From NCBI RefSeq assembly GCF_000739575.1, contig NZ_BBJO01000020.1, positions 22,581-86,580 on the forward strand: 64,000 bases of DNA, read 5' to 3'. Position numbers and translations under genes: made by a program. How positions within the stretch are numbered: the stretch's first letter is position 1; each line of letters opens with the position of its first letter. A model generated the notes under the pieces. It saw nothing but the letters and a program-made list of their open reading frames with translations. It ran no database searches and was not told the origin of the DNA. This document shows positions 17,826 through 26,119 of the stretch, piece after piece. This DNA comes from Halobellus rufus (GTDB lineage: Archaea > Halobacteriota > Halobacteria > Halobacteriales > Haloferacaceae).

Positions 17826-18935
17826 GTGACCCGCGAGATGCTCGAACTGGACGGCACCGACGGCGGCGGACAGCTGATCCGAACGGCGCTGACACTGTCG
17901 GTCCTCGACGGCCGTCCGTTTCGGATGGAGAACGTCCGCGGGAACCGGTCGAACCCGGGACTCAAACGCCAGCACCTCGCCTGCGTCGACCTGCTGGCGG
18001 ACCTCGCCGACGCCGACGTTTCCGGTGCGGACGTCGGCTCGGAGACGCTTACCTTCGATCCGGGTGGTTCCGATGGCGTGCTCGGGATCCGGGCGAATAG
18101 CGATACCGACGGTTCTGAACCCGTCGAAGTCGCGGTCGACGTCGGTACCGCCGGGAGCGTCACGCTCGTCGCGGACGCGCTACTGCCGCTCGCGGGCCGG
18201 CTCTCGACGCCGGTCCGCGCGACGCTCGGCGGCGGGACCGACGTGAAGTGGTCCCCGCCGACGGACTACCTCCGCCACGTCAAACTCCCGCTCCTCCGCG
18301 CCGGTGGCCTCGACGCCGACGTCGAGGTGCATCGACGGGGGTTCTATCCCGCTGGCGGCGGGGAACTCGTCGTCGACGTCCGGCGGTCCGCGCTCGCGCC
18401 GATCGATCTCGACGTCCGTCGCGGTGAATCAATGGAGTGGTCGATCTACGCGGTCTCCGCCGAGGCGCTCGAAGACGCCTCGGTCGCCGACCGACTCGCG
18501 GAGACCGCAGCGGCGTCGCTCGTCGACCAGGAGATGGCGGTCGATCCCGCCGTACACGTGGGGTACGTCGAATCTCGATCGCCCGGCGCGGTCGTCACGC
18601 TCGTCGCCGAGAGCGGTTCGTCGTCAGCCAGCAGTCAGCAGTTCCGAGCGGGGTTCGCCGCGTACGGCGAACGAGGCGTCCTCTCCGAGGACGTCGCCGC
18701 CGAGGCGGTGGACGCGGCGGTTCAGTGGGCCGAGACGGACGCCTCCATCGACGCCCACCTCGGAGACCAACTCGTGGTCTGGCTCGCGCTGGCGGGCGGT
18801 CGGGTGCGGATCCCGCGCGTCACCGACCACGTCAGAACGAACGTCGCGGTCGTCCGCGCCTTCGGGTACGACGTGTCGATCGAGGAGAGTTTCAGTGGGC
18901 CGGCGGCGACGCTGTCGGCGTCGCCGTCGGAGTAA
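17826..18935 (+). CDS. rtcA: RNA 3'-terminal phosphate cyclase
   Basis: The 369-residue protein begins with the family signature MLELDGTDGGGQLIRTALTL and continues with FRMENVRGNRSNPGLKRQHL and GGTDVKWSPPTDYLRHV. The enzyme converts RNA 3'-phosphate ends to 2',3'-cyclic phosphate using ATP through a covalent AMP-histidine intermediate. Length is normal for archaeal RtcA. The start may be the GTG at 17826 or the ATG at 17838 that directly opens the conserved region. It is convergent with the ABCE1 gene. Confidence 0.93.
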   Translation: MTREMLELDGTDGGGQLIRTALTLSVLDGRPFRMENVRGNRSNPGLKRQHLACVDLLADLADADVSGADVGSETLTFDPGGSDGVLGIRANSDTDGSEPVEVAVDVGTAGSVTLVADALLPLAGRLSTPVRATLGGGTDVKWSPPTDYLRHVKLPLLRAGGLDADVEVHRRGFYPAGGGELVVDVRRSALAPIDLDVRRGESMEWSIYAVSAEALEDASVADRLAETAAASLVDQEMAVDPAVHVGYVESRSPGAVVTLVAESGSSSASSQQFRAGFAAYGERGVLSEDVAAEAVDAAVQWAETDASIDAHLGDQLVVWLALAGGRVRIPRVTDHVRTNVAVVRAFGYDVSIEESFSGPAATLSASPSE

Positions 18936-18994
18936 CGATCGTCTTCGGCTATCGGGGCGCAGTCCGGCAGTTTCGGAGCGCGATCAGAGAGCGC

Positions 18995-20824
18995 TCAGGG
19001 CGCGTAGTAGTACTCGCCCTGCTTCTTCTGCTTGCGGTCGAGTTGGGACCCCGGCTTGTTGATCCGCGGGCGCTGGGTCCGCTCGTCGCGGCGGAACGTG
19101 ATGTCGAGGTCCGCGAGGAAGTCGTTCATCCCCTCGCGCATCTCCTGCGGCGTCGAGGCGTGCCCGTACTCGGAGGGCTCGCCGTCGAACACCATCAGCC
19201 GGTCGGCGAGCAGATCGATCATGTAGATGTCGTGGTCGATCACGAGCACCGTTTCGTCGTGGTTCTCCGCGTAGCGGCGGATCGCCGTCGTCGCTTGCAC
19301 GCGCTGCTCGACGTCGAGGTGCGCGGAGGGCTCGTCCATCACGTAGAGGTCGGCGTCCTCGGAGAGACACGCCGCGATGGCGACGCGCTGGCGCTCCCCG
19401 CCCGAGAGGTCGTCGAGGTTACGCTCCATAATTCGGTTCAGCTGGAGCGGGTTCGCGATCTCGGTGTTCCAGTAGGAGGTGCCGAACTCGTCGGTGATCG
19501 ACGAGAGGAACGCGTCGACGCGCATCGGCTGGTCGATCTCGATGTACTGCGGCTTGTACGCGATGTCGAGCCGGAAGTCGAGTTCGCCCGCGTCAGGTTC
19601 GAGCGCGCCCGTGAACAGCTTCGCCAGCGTCGACTTCCCGATCCCGTTGGGACCGACGACGCCCAGCACTTCCGATTCGTAGATCGTCCCCGAGTCGACT
19701 TCGAGGGAGAACTCCCCCTCGCCGTAGGACTTCGAGAGCTCGGGGTACTCGACGAGCGGCGTCGACTTCGACGTCTCCCGCGGCGCGTGCTCGTGGAACT
19801 CGATCTCGTCCGGGCGGATCCGCATGTTCTCGTTGGAGAGATAGCCCGTGAGGTACTCGTTGATTCCGTTGCGGACCGACTTCGGATCGGTGATGACACC
19901 GAACGCCCCGGGCTCACCGTAGGCGACGTGCAGCGAGTCCGCGAGCAGATCGAGGATCGCGAGGTCGTGCTCGACGACGAGCACCGCGCGGTCCTCGTCC
20001 TCGGCGAGTTCGCGGATGAGTCGGGCGGCGGTGACGCGCTGGCCGATGTCCAGATACGGCGAGATCTCGTCGAGGAAGTAGAAGTCGCGGTCGCGAGCGA
20101 GCGTGGCCGCGAGCGCGACGCGCTGGAGCTCTCCGCCGGAGAGCGTGTCGAGCGGCTGGTCGACGACCGGGCGGATTCCCAGTCGGTCGATGTAGTCGTC
20201 GAGCGCGCCGCGCTCGTCGGTCGACTCCAGCAGTTCGATCGTCGTCCCGTCGAACTGCTTGGGGATCTGGTCGACGTACTGCGGCTTGCGGGCGATGGAG
20301 ACGTCGCCGCCCTGCACGCGCTCGATGTACGTCTGTAACTCGGTCCCCCGGAAGCGGTCGAGGACGGTCTCCCACGACGGCTCGTCGCCGTACTCGCCGA
20401 GGTTCGGGATCATCTCGCCGGCGAGCGCGCGGACGGCGGTCGTCTTCCCGATCCCGTTCGGGCCGAGAATCCCGGTCACGGTGCCCGATTCGGGGACGGG
20501 GAGCCCGTAGAGCGCGAAGGCGTTCTCGCCGTAGCGGTGGACGGGGTCGTCTTCGAGTTCGGTGGGGAGGTTGATGATCTCGATGGCGTCGAAGGGGCAC
20601 TTCTCGACGCAGATGCCGCAGGTCTCACCGAGGCAGACCTCCTCGGAGATCCGGACCTGATCGGGGCCGCCGTCGTACGGTTCGTCCTCCTCGTAGTACT
20701 CCCCGCGGGTGACGATGCACTCCTTGCCCGTCCGGTTCGGCGGGCAGTAGTTCGCGCACTCGTAACTGCAGCGGTCGGGCTGACACCGATCGAGGTCGAC
20801 GACCGCGATGCTGTCGTCCGCCAT
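18995..20824 (-). CDS. ABCE1 / Rli1 ribosome recycling ATPase
   Basis: This 609-residue protein is a typical archaeal ABCE1. An N-terminal region holds two 4Fe-4S clusters (CQPDRCSYECANYC and CGICVEKCPFDAIEI). Two ATPase domains follow, with Walker A motifs GPNGIGKTT (near 120) and GPNGIGKST (near 393), and signatures LSGGELQRVALA and LSGGERQRVAIA. It splits post-termination ribosomes into subunits in the cytoplasm. The stop codon is convergent with rtcA. The EMC6-like gene ends 4 bases before this gene's start in the same direction, so co-transcription is likely. Confidence 0.97.
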   Translation of the reverse strand: MADDSIAVVDLDRCQPDRCSYECANYCPPNRTGKECIVTRGEYYEEDEPYDGGPDQVRISEEVCLGETCGICVEKCPFDAIEIINLPTELEDDPVHRYGENAFALYGLPVPESGTVTGILGPNGIGKTTAVRALAGEMIPNLGEYGDEPSWETVLDRFRGTELQTYIERVQGGDVSIARKPQYVDQIPKQFDGTTIELLESTDERGALDDYIDRLGIRPVVDQPLDTLSGGELQRVALAATLARDRDFYFLDEISPYLDIGQRVTAARLIRELAEDEDRAVLVVEHDLAILDLLADSLHVAYGEPGAFGVITDPKSVRNGINEYLTGYLSNENMRIRPDEIEFHEHAPRETSKSTPLVEYPELSKSYGEGEFSLEVDSGTIYESEVLGVVGPNGIGKSTLAKLFTGALEPDAGELDFRLDIAYKPQYIEIDQPMRVDAFLSSITDEFGTSYWNTEIANPLQLNRIMERNLDDLSGGERQRVAIAACLSEDADLYVMDEPSAHLDVEQRVQATTAIRRYAENHDETVLVIDHDIYMIDLLADRLMVFDGEPSEYGHASTPQEMREGMNDFLADLDITFRRDERTQRPRINKPGSQLDRKQKKQGEYYYAP

Positions 20825-20827
20825 CGC

Positions 20828-21142
20828 TTACAGCGTGACTCCTTCGGTCAGTATGACGCCGAACGTGATGAACCACAGCGTGAACGTCATGAACGCCACG
20901 TAGAGGTAGTCCTTCGCGCCGAACTCCGAGATGTCGATGCCGACGGCGCGCAGGATCGGGAACTGCGCGAGGACGAGCGCCGCGACGTAGAGCAGCGACT
21001 GCTGGCCCCCCGCGGCAGCGACGCTGGTCCCGACGAACCTGGCGGTGGCCAGCGCGGCGGCGACGCCGGCGAGACAGGCGATCGTGGTGACCGTGACTCC
21101 CCGCATGTGATCGGAAAGCCCGCTCTGCGTTTCCGTAGCCAT
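20828..21142 (-). CDS. EMC6-like small membrane protein
   Basis: This protein of 104 residues has three hydrophobic helices (GVTVTTIACLAGVAAALATARFV, SLLYVAALVLAQFPIL and YLYVAFMTFTLWFITFGVIL regions) and the conserved DISEFGAKDYLYVAFMTF segment of archaeal EMC6-like proteins. Relatives are thought to help membrane-protein insertion. I chose the ATG at 21142 because the preceding in-frame region lacks family resemblance. It lies directly upstream of ABCE1 on the same strand. Confidence 0.75.
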   Translation of the reverse strand: MATETQSGLSDHMRGVTVTTIACLAGVAAALATARFVGTSVAAAGGQQSLLYVAALVLAQFPILRAVGIDISEFGAKDYLYVAFMTFTLWFITFGVILTEGVTL

Positions 21143-21348
21143 ACGTACGGTTCCGATACCCGGCATCAAAAGCCGTTCGTTCCCGCGCCGACAGCGAGCG
21201 CAGGGATTCGAAGTCGTTAAGAACGCCACGAGGGAAGTGGAGACAACTCGCTGGTCGAACGGGACGCCAGTGGGCACCCGAGGAATCGGGACGAAATGTG
21301 GGTCGGCGTCGAACGCCGCCCGAATCGAAAGCGCCCGTGGTGAAACCA

Positions 21349-21939
21349 ATGGCACGAAGCTTCTACTCTCACATCAAGGAAGCGTGGAAACAGCCCGGCG
21401 ACGGCAAGCTCGCCGAGCTGCAGTGGCAGCGAAAACAGGAGTGGCGCGACCAGGGCGCCATCGTCCGCGTCGACCGACCGACGCGCCTCGACAAGGCCCG
21501 CGAACTCGGCTACAAGGCCAAGCAGGGCATCGTCGTGGTGCGCGTGGCGGTCCGCAAGGGCGGCGCTCGCAAGCAGCGACACAAGGCCGGTCGACGCTCG
21601 AAACGGCAGGGCGTCAACCGCATCGGCCGCCGCAAGAGCATCCAGCGCATCGCCGAGGAGCGCGCTTCGCGGAAGCACCCGAACCTCCGCGCGCTCGCCT
21701 CCTACTGGGTCGGCGAAGACGGCTCTCAGAAGTGGCACGAAGTGATCCTCGTCGATCCCGAGCACGGCGCGATCCAGAGCGACGACGACCTCAACTGGAT
21801 CTGCAGCGACGATCAGAAGGGCCGCGCCTTCCGCGGGCTGACGAACGCCGGCCGCTCGAACCGCGGCCTCCAGAACCGCGGCAAGGGCGCAGAGCACACC
21901 CGCCCGAGCCTCGGCTCGGACCGCCGACGCGGTAACTGA
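21349..21939 (+). CDS. rpl15e: 50S ribosomal protein L15e
   Basis: The 196-residue protein is a full-length archaeal L15e, opening MARSFYSHIKEAWKQP and containing RRKSIQRIAEERASRKHPNLR and the C-terminal RGLTNAGRSNRGLQNRGKG. It is basic in its RNA-binding parts, unlike most proteins in this window. The ATG at 21349 matches the universal N-terminus. It is a component of the large ribosomal subunit. Confidence 0.98.
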   Translation: MARSFYSHIKEAWKQPGDGKLAELQWQRKQEWRDQGAIVRVDRPTRLDKARELGYKAKQGIVVVRVAVRKGGARKQRHKAGRRSKRQGVNRIGRRKSIQRIAEERASRKHPNLRALASYWVGEDGSQKWHEVILVDPEHGAIQSDDDLNWICSDDQKGRAFRGLTNAGRSNRGLQNRGKGAEHTRPSLGSDRRRGN

Positions 21940-22074
21940 CGCCGCTCTCGACCCGACGATTCTTTCGCGACTATCCCTCAGTCAGCGACGGCGCTCACGA
22001 ACGAGTTCCGAGCCGTTTTCACACCGTGAGAACGACACGCACGCTTTTTACACCCCGATCGCGGACCGTGACGT

Positions 22075-22176
22075 ATGGACGAAGAAGCCTGTCCCAAGTG
22101 TCGATCCACGGAGTACGAGGTCGAAGACGGCGGTCTGTACGTCTGCGACAACTGCGGACTCCGCTGGCAAGGCTGA
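22075..22176 (+). CDS. 33-residue zinc-finger microprotein
   Basis: An ATG at 22075 opens a 33-codon frame that reads MDEEACPKCRSTEYEVEDGG and then YVCDNCGLRWQG, ending in TGA at 22174. It has two CxxC knuckles 17 residues apart, as in a zinc ribbon, and high acidity like its neighbours. A TTTTTA box about 30 bases before the ATG fits a leaderless promoter. Small zinc-finger proteins of this kind are abundant in haloarchaea; the function of this one is unknown. It is convergent with the rhodanese gene, whose end lies seven bases away. Confidence 0.75.
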   Translation: MDEEACPKCRSTEYEVEDGGLYVCDNCGLRWQG

Positions 22177-22182
22177 CCCGAC

Positions 22183-22572
22183 TCAAAAGGGCGCGTCGTG
22201 GCCGCTGCGGTGTGCTGAGCCTGCGGACGGCCCTTCGTCGGCCGCCGCCGACGACTCCGGTCGGCCGCTCGCGACCGGCCCGTCCCACGCCTCGAAGCCG
22301 CCGCGCAGACTCGAGATCTCCGCGTCGAGATGCTCGCCGAGGACCATCGCGACGCGCTTCGAGCTCTCGCCGACGTAGCAGGAGACGACGATCTCGTCGG
22401 CCTGCGCCCACGGGGCGTCGAGCGCCTCGGGACTGAGTCGGTTCGGCGGGACGTTCACCGCGCCGTCGATGTGGCCGTCGGCGTACGACGACGGATCGCG
22501 GATGTCGACGACCGCGACGTCGTCCTCCTCGAGGCGCGTCTGCAACTCCGCGGGCGTCGTTTCCGGTATCAT
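22183..22572 (-). CDS. Single-domain rhodanese-like protein
   Basis: The 129-residue protein is a rhodanese domain, with VVDIRDPSSYADGHIDGAVNVP, the active-site loop VVSCYVGESSKR (cysteine near 66) and GGFEAWDGPV, followed by a polar tail. Rhodaneses carry sulfur as a persulfide on the active cysteine. The ATG at 22572 directly precedes the domain. It is near the sulfur-transfer genes at 23.4-27.1 kb but separated from them by a PIN-domain gene. Confidence 0.88.
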   Translation of the reverse strand: MIPETTPAELQTRLEEDDVAVVDIRDPSSYADGHIDGAVNVPPNRLSPEALDAPWAQADEIVVSCYVGESSKRVAMVLGEHLDAEISSLRGGFEAWDGPVASGRPESSAAADEGPSAGSAHRSGHDAPF

Positions 22573-22684
22573 AGCTCTCCCTTCGCCCGCACGCTGAAAC
22601 GGGCTTCGATTGTATTCCACTATGGCCACACGTTTGCACTACCGGCTCGGGAGCCACGTATGCGCGAACTGCGGCATACACGCC

Positions 22685-23329
22685 TCACTCTCGCGGGTCG
22701 CGATCCGGCCCGGGATAGTCGCCGTCTTCGACTTCCCGGTACAGGCTCTCGGCGTCGAAGAGCGCCGCGAACGCGTCGGGGCGGCGGGCGCTCACCGACA
22801 ATCGGCTGCCCAGTTCGGCCCCGGCCCGGGCAGATAGGAGTCGCTCGTCTCCGGTGAGAATGTGCATCGCGCCGCCGCGGTAGGCGGTCGCGAGCGCCGG
22901 GTGGTCGCCCGGTGGGTGAGAGACGGTCGCACACCACGCCGAGACGCGCTCGCGCCACGCCGACGCGAGGTCGGGATCGGCTAAGTCGGCGATCACGTGC
23001 TCTGCCTCCGAGAGCAGCGCGTCGCTCGCGAGCAGCGTCGTCCACGAGTGCTTCCGGAGGTGATCCAGCGCGCGTCTGGCGTCGCCGTCGACGAGGAGGT
23101 CCGCCGCGAGCACGTCGGCGTCGGCGACGACCCGCGCGGGGCTCGACTCCGCTGGCGGGGCTGATCTCTCGGTTCGCGCGCCGGACTCGTCGGACTCGTC
23201 GGACTCGGCCGCTCGATCCGTGGTCCGCGAATCCGATTCGGCGCGCACGTCGGCGAGCGTCTCGCGGACTGCGGCCTCGTCGACGTCGTACGCTGCCGCC
23301 CGTTCGAAGAGCGCGCTCCAAGCGTCCAT
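22685..23329 (-). CDS. PIN-like domain protein of haloarchaeal type
   Basis: The 214-residue protein has a short helical N-terminus, an acidic low-complexity linker (residues 30-60), then a PIN-like domain: VVADADVLAADLLVDGDARRALDHL, ALLSEAEHVIADL and ILTGDERLL, with acidic residues at the expected metal-binding places. PIN domains are RNases or RNA-processing factors. No antitoxin-like partner lies beside it, so a classical toxin-antitoxin pair is not indicated. The exact function is unknown. Confidence 0.65.
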   Translation of the reverse strand: MDAWSALFERAAAYDVDEAAVRETLADVRAESDSRTTDRAAESDESDESGARTERSAPPAESSPARVVADADVLAADLLVDGDARRALDHLRKHSWTTLLASDALLSEAEHVIADLADPDLASAWRERVSAWCATVSHPPGDHPALATAYRGGAMHILTGDERLLSARAGAELGSRLSVSARRPDAFAALFDAESLYREVEDGDYPGPDRDPRE

Positions 23330-23410
23330 ACTCGCGTCTCCCGCCGGACGGACAAGAAATCAGTCGGTCTCCCGTCGTCGCAAACGAGTCGGCGTCGAAT
23401 CGGTCGCCGT

Positions 23411-23998
23411 TCAGACGAGCAGTTGGATGTCGGCGTCGGCCATGTCCTGGATGGCCGTCGCCGCGCCGACGCCCGTCCGAACGCCGTCGTAGAAGTCGTC
23501 CTCGTCGTAGCCCATCAGTTCGATCGTCATCTGACACGCCTGGAACTCGACGCCCATGTCGAGGGAGGTCTCGATGAGCTCCTCGATCGTGGCGGTGTCG
23601 TTGTCGTCGATCTTCTTCTCCATCATCGAGGTCGTCACGCGGTCCATCCCGGGGAGCGCGCCGACCACGTTCGGAACCGGCATGTTGGGGTTGCCGACGG
23701 AGCTGAGCTTGAGGTTCTTCGAGCGTTCCTCGTGGAGGATGTCCAGCCCCCAGAAGGTGTGGAACACCGTGACGTCGTAACCGAAGGCGGCCGCCGTGCT
23801 GGCGAGGATGAGCGGCGGGTACGCCATATCGAGGGTGCCTTTCGTCGCGATGATGGACATCTTCTTCCCGCTGTCGGCCGCCGTGGCCTCCGCGAGCGAC
23901 TCTTCGAGTTCCTCGATGCGCGCGGCGAGTTCGGCGCGGGAGGGTGCCTCCTCCGCGACGCCGTCGTCGGTCGCCGTGTCGGATGTGTCCGCGCTCAT
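23411..23998 (-). CDS. DsrE/DsrF/DrsH-like family protein (DsrE2 type)
   Basis: The 195-residue protein has an acidic coiled N-terminus (AELAARIEELEESLAEA) and then the DsrE fold, opening KKMSIIATKGTLDMAYPPLILASTA, with a conserved cysteine in FQACQMTIELMGY (near 155). DsrE2-type proteins relay sulfur as persulfide between carriers such as TusA. It ends the minus-strand operon tusA, dsrE, dsrE2; the gap to the preceding gene is one base. Confidence 0.88.
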   Translation of the reverse strand: MSADTSDTATDDGVAEEAPSRAELAARIEELEESLAEATAADSGKKMSIIATKGTLDMAYPPLILASTAAAFGYDVTVFHTFWGLDILHEERSKNLKLSSVGNPNMPVPNVVGALPGMDRVTTSMMEKKIDDNDTATIEELIETSLDMGVEFQACQMTIELMGYDEDDFYDGVRTGVGAATAIQDMADADIQLLV

Positions 23999-23999
23999 A

Positions 24000-24386
24000 T
24001 TAGAAGCTGAACACCTGATCGGCGTCTTCGACTGCCTCGAGGAACGTCGCCGCGCCCGCGAACTTGGTGGTGACCGAGTCGTCGATGGCGTCCTGATCCC
24101 ACGCGAGCATGTCGAGCGTGGTCGTACACGCCACCGTCGTCACCATCTCGCCGCCGTCGGCGACGAACGCGTCGAGCAGGTCGTAGGGGTTCGGCATCCC
24201 CTCGTCGAGGAGCGGCTGGATCTCCGAGACGTCCTTCTCGCCCTCGAGGAGGTGGGTGAGTCCGTCGAAGGTGAAGTACACGAGCACCTCGGTGTCGGAG
24301 GCGAGCGCGGTGTGTCCGAGGTTCATCGCCATCGCGAGGCTCTTCGGACTGTCGCTGTCGACGATGATTCCGATCTTGTCCATCAT
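24000..24386 (-). CDS. DsrE family sulfur-relay protein
   Basis: The 128-residue DsrE-fold protein starts MMDKIGIIVDSDSPKSLAMAMNLGH and carries a cysteine in VTTVACTTTLDML (near 86), the position of the sulfur-carrying residue in the family. It lies one base after tusA and one base before the second dsrE gene on the minus strand, so the three are translated together and probably interact in sulfur transfer. Confidence 0.87.
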   Translation of the reverse strand: MMDKIGIIVDSDSPKSLAMAMNLGHTALASDTEVLVYFTFDGLTHLLEGEKDVSEIQPLLDEGMPNPYDLLDAFVADGGEMVTTVACTTTLDMLAWDQDAIDDSVTTKFAGAATFLEAVEDADQVFSF

Positions 24387-24387
24387 C

Positions 24388-24633
24388 TCACTCCGTCTTG
24401 CGGACGTAGTGCTTGTACACGTCGTCGCCTTCGACCTGTTCGACCATCTCGACGCCGTCGGTGCCGGCCGCCCAGCCGTCGAGGTCGCTCATACTGCCCG
24501 GGTCGGTCGCGAGTACTTCGAGGACTTCGCCCTCCGAGAGCTCGTCGATGGCTCCCTTCGTCTTGACAACCGGCATTGGGCACGATGCACCTTTCACGTC
24601 GAGCGTCTCCGCGATATCGAATTCTACACTCAT
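24388..24633 (-). CDS. TusA-like sulfur carrier
   Basis: The 81-residue protein has the TusA/SirA fold with the catalytic CPMPVVKTK motif (Cys18) and the PGSMSDLDGWA segment. TusA accepts sulfur as a persulfide and passes it to DsrE-type partners or tRNA thiolation enzymes. It is the first gene of the minus-strand operon, with its start 30 or so bases after the inferred transcription start. It is divergent from the rhodanese-metallo-beta-lactamase gene. Confidence 0.93.
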   Translation of the reverse strand: MSVEFDIAETLDVKGASCPMPVVKTKGAIDELSEGEVLEVLATDPGSMSDLDGWAAGTDGVEMVEQVEGDDVYKHYVRKTE

Positions 24634-24667
24634 GGGTTATCTGCTCCGTGCTTCGTATTGGAGCTAA

Positions 24668-24677
24668 TGCACAATAT
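24668..24677 (-). promoter_or_regulatory. TGCACAATAT operator half, tusA side
   Basis: TGCACAATAT here is the exact reverse complement of ATATTGTGCA at 24848-24857 on the other side of the divergent region. It lies between the probable tusA TATA box (minus-strand CTTTTAATC, 24687-24695) and the inferred transcription start, a place where a bound protein would repress. A related TTGTGCA occurs at 24707-24713. Confidence 0.5.
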
Positions 24678-24686
24678 TGGGTCGGT

Positions 24687-24695
24687 GATTAAAAG
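24687..24695 (-). promoter_or_regulatory. TATA box of the tusA operon
   Basis: CTTTTAATC on the minus strand would place transcription start about 30 bases before the tusA ATG at 24633. The matching operator-like site lies just downstream of it. Confidence 0.45.
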
Positions 24696-24847
24696 AATGT
24701 CGATTCTTGTGCATACTACAAACTACTGTTCGGTGTCTGGTGCGGGAAGAGCCAAACCTGACTCGCGCACACCGGCCCCATACACGCGCTAAAACAAACA
24801 TAGCTGGTGGGATCTCTCCGAATACGCCGTTCGAACTGCCGCCAACT

Positions 24848-24857
24848 ATATTGTGCA
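24848..24857 (+). promoter_or_regulatory. ATATTGTGCA operator half, metallo-beta-lactamase side
   Basis: This site is the reverse complement of the tusA-side site and overlaps the probable TATA element ACTATATT (24846-24852). A further related pattern, TATGCAAACATTTTTGTGCG, lies at 24871-24890 around the expected transcription start. The arrangement suggests one regulator acting on both divergent operons. No regulator gene lies next to them. Confidence 0.5.
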
Positions 24858-24917
24858 CTTGCTGAACTACTATGCAAACATTTTTGTGCGACCACCCAGT
24901 ACGAAGGGGTGTACAAC

Positions 24918-26111
24918 ATGAATCCCGAAGACTTCCCGACGCCCGATGCGGACGTCGAGACTGTCACCCCTGAAGCGCTCAAGGAACGCATCGACGCCGG
25001 CGAGGACGTCACACTCCTCGACGCGCGGATGCAATCGGATTACGACGAGTGGCGCATCGACGGCGAGAACGTCACCTCGATCAACGTCCCCTACTTCGAG
25101 TTCCTCGACGAGGAGATCGACGAGGACGTCCTCGATCAGATCCCCGAGGACCGCAACGTCACCGTCCTGTGTGCGAAGGGCGGCGCGAGCGAGTTCGTCG
25201 CCGGGACGCTCGCCGACCGCGGCTACGAGGTGAACCACCTCGAAGACGGGATGAACGGCTGGGCGAGCATCTACGAGCGCGTCGAGGTCTCGAACTACGA
25301 CGGGGCCGGCACGCTCTATCAGTACCAGCGCCCCTCCTCGGGCTGTCTCGGCTACCTCCTCGTCGACGGCGACGAGGCCGCGATCGTCGACCCGCTGCGC
25401 GCGTTCACCGACCGCTACCTCGACGACGTCGAGGAACTGGGCGCGGAACTCGCGTACGCGCTCGACACGCACATCCACGCCGACCACATCTCGGGGGTCC
25501 GCGACCTCGACGAGGAAGGCGTCGAGGGCGTCATCCCGGCCGCGGCGGTCGACCGCGGAGTCACCTACGCCGACGACCTGACCACCGCCGAGGACGGCGA
25601 CACCTTCGCCGTCGGCGACGCGACGGTCGAAGCCGTCTACACGCCCGGTCACACGACGGGGATGACCTCCTACCTCCTCGACGACAGCCTGCTGGCGACC
25701 GGCGACGGCCTGTTCATCGAGAGCGTCGCGCGCCCGGACCTCGAAGAGGGTGACGACGGCGCCCCCGATGCCGCGCGGATGCTCTACGACTCGCTGCAGA
25801 CGCGCGTCCTGACGCTTCCGGACGACACGCTCGTCGGCGGTGCCCACTTCAGCGACGCGGCGGAACCGGCCGATGACGGAACCTATACGGCCACCATCGG
25901 CGAACTGGAGGCACAGATGGACGCACTCACGATGGACGAAGACGACTTCGTCGACCTGATCCTCTCGGACATGCCGCCGCGGCCGGCCAACTACGAGGAC
26001 ATCATCGCGACGAACCTCGGACAGAACGTCGTCGACGACGACGAGGCCTTCACCCTCGAACTGGGCCCGAACAACTGCGCTGCGAGCCAAGAGTCGCTCG
26101 CGGGTGACTAA
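24918..26111 (+). CDS. Rhodanese-metallo-beta-lactamase fusion (persulfide dioxygenase-like)
   Basis: This 397-residue protein places a rhodanese domain first (TLLDARMQSDYDEWRIDG, active cysteine near 85 in VLCAKGGAS) and a metallo-beta-lactamase domain second (THIHADH near 185, GHTTGMTSYLL, TGDGLF). The order is the reverse of the common ETHE1-rhodanese fusion. Such enzymes oxidise or transfer persulfide sulfur in the cytoplasm. The ATG at 24918 is chosen over an upstream in-frame codon because the latter would lie inside the promoter. The YeeE-type transporter genes follow after eight bases. Confidence 0.9.
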   Translation: MNPEDFPTPDADVETVTPEALKERIDAGEDVTLLDARMQSDYDEWRIDGENVTSINVPYFEFLDEEIDEDVLDQIPEDRNVTVLCAKGGASEFVAGTLADRGYEVNHLEDGMNGWASIYERVEVSNYDGAGTLYQYQRPSSGCLGYLLVDGDEAAIVDPLRAFTDRYLDDVEELGAELAYALDTHIHADHISGVRDLDEEGVEGVIPAAAVDRGVTYADDLTTAEDGDTFAVGDATVEAVYTPGHTTGMTSYLLDDSLLATGDGLFIESVARPDLEEGDDGAPDAARMLYDSLQTRVLTLPDDTLVGGAHFSDAAEPADDGTYTATIGELEAQMDALTMDEDDFVDLILSDMPPRPANYEDIIATNLGQNVVDDDEAFTLELGPNNCAASQESLAGD

Positions 26112-26119
26112 CGAGACCG

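Noticed and set aside
22685..23329. Toxin-antitoxin system based on the PIN-like protein
   Set aside because: No small antitoxin gene overlaps or precedes it.
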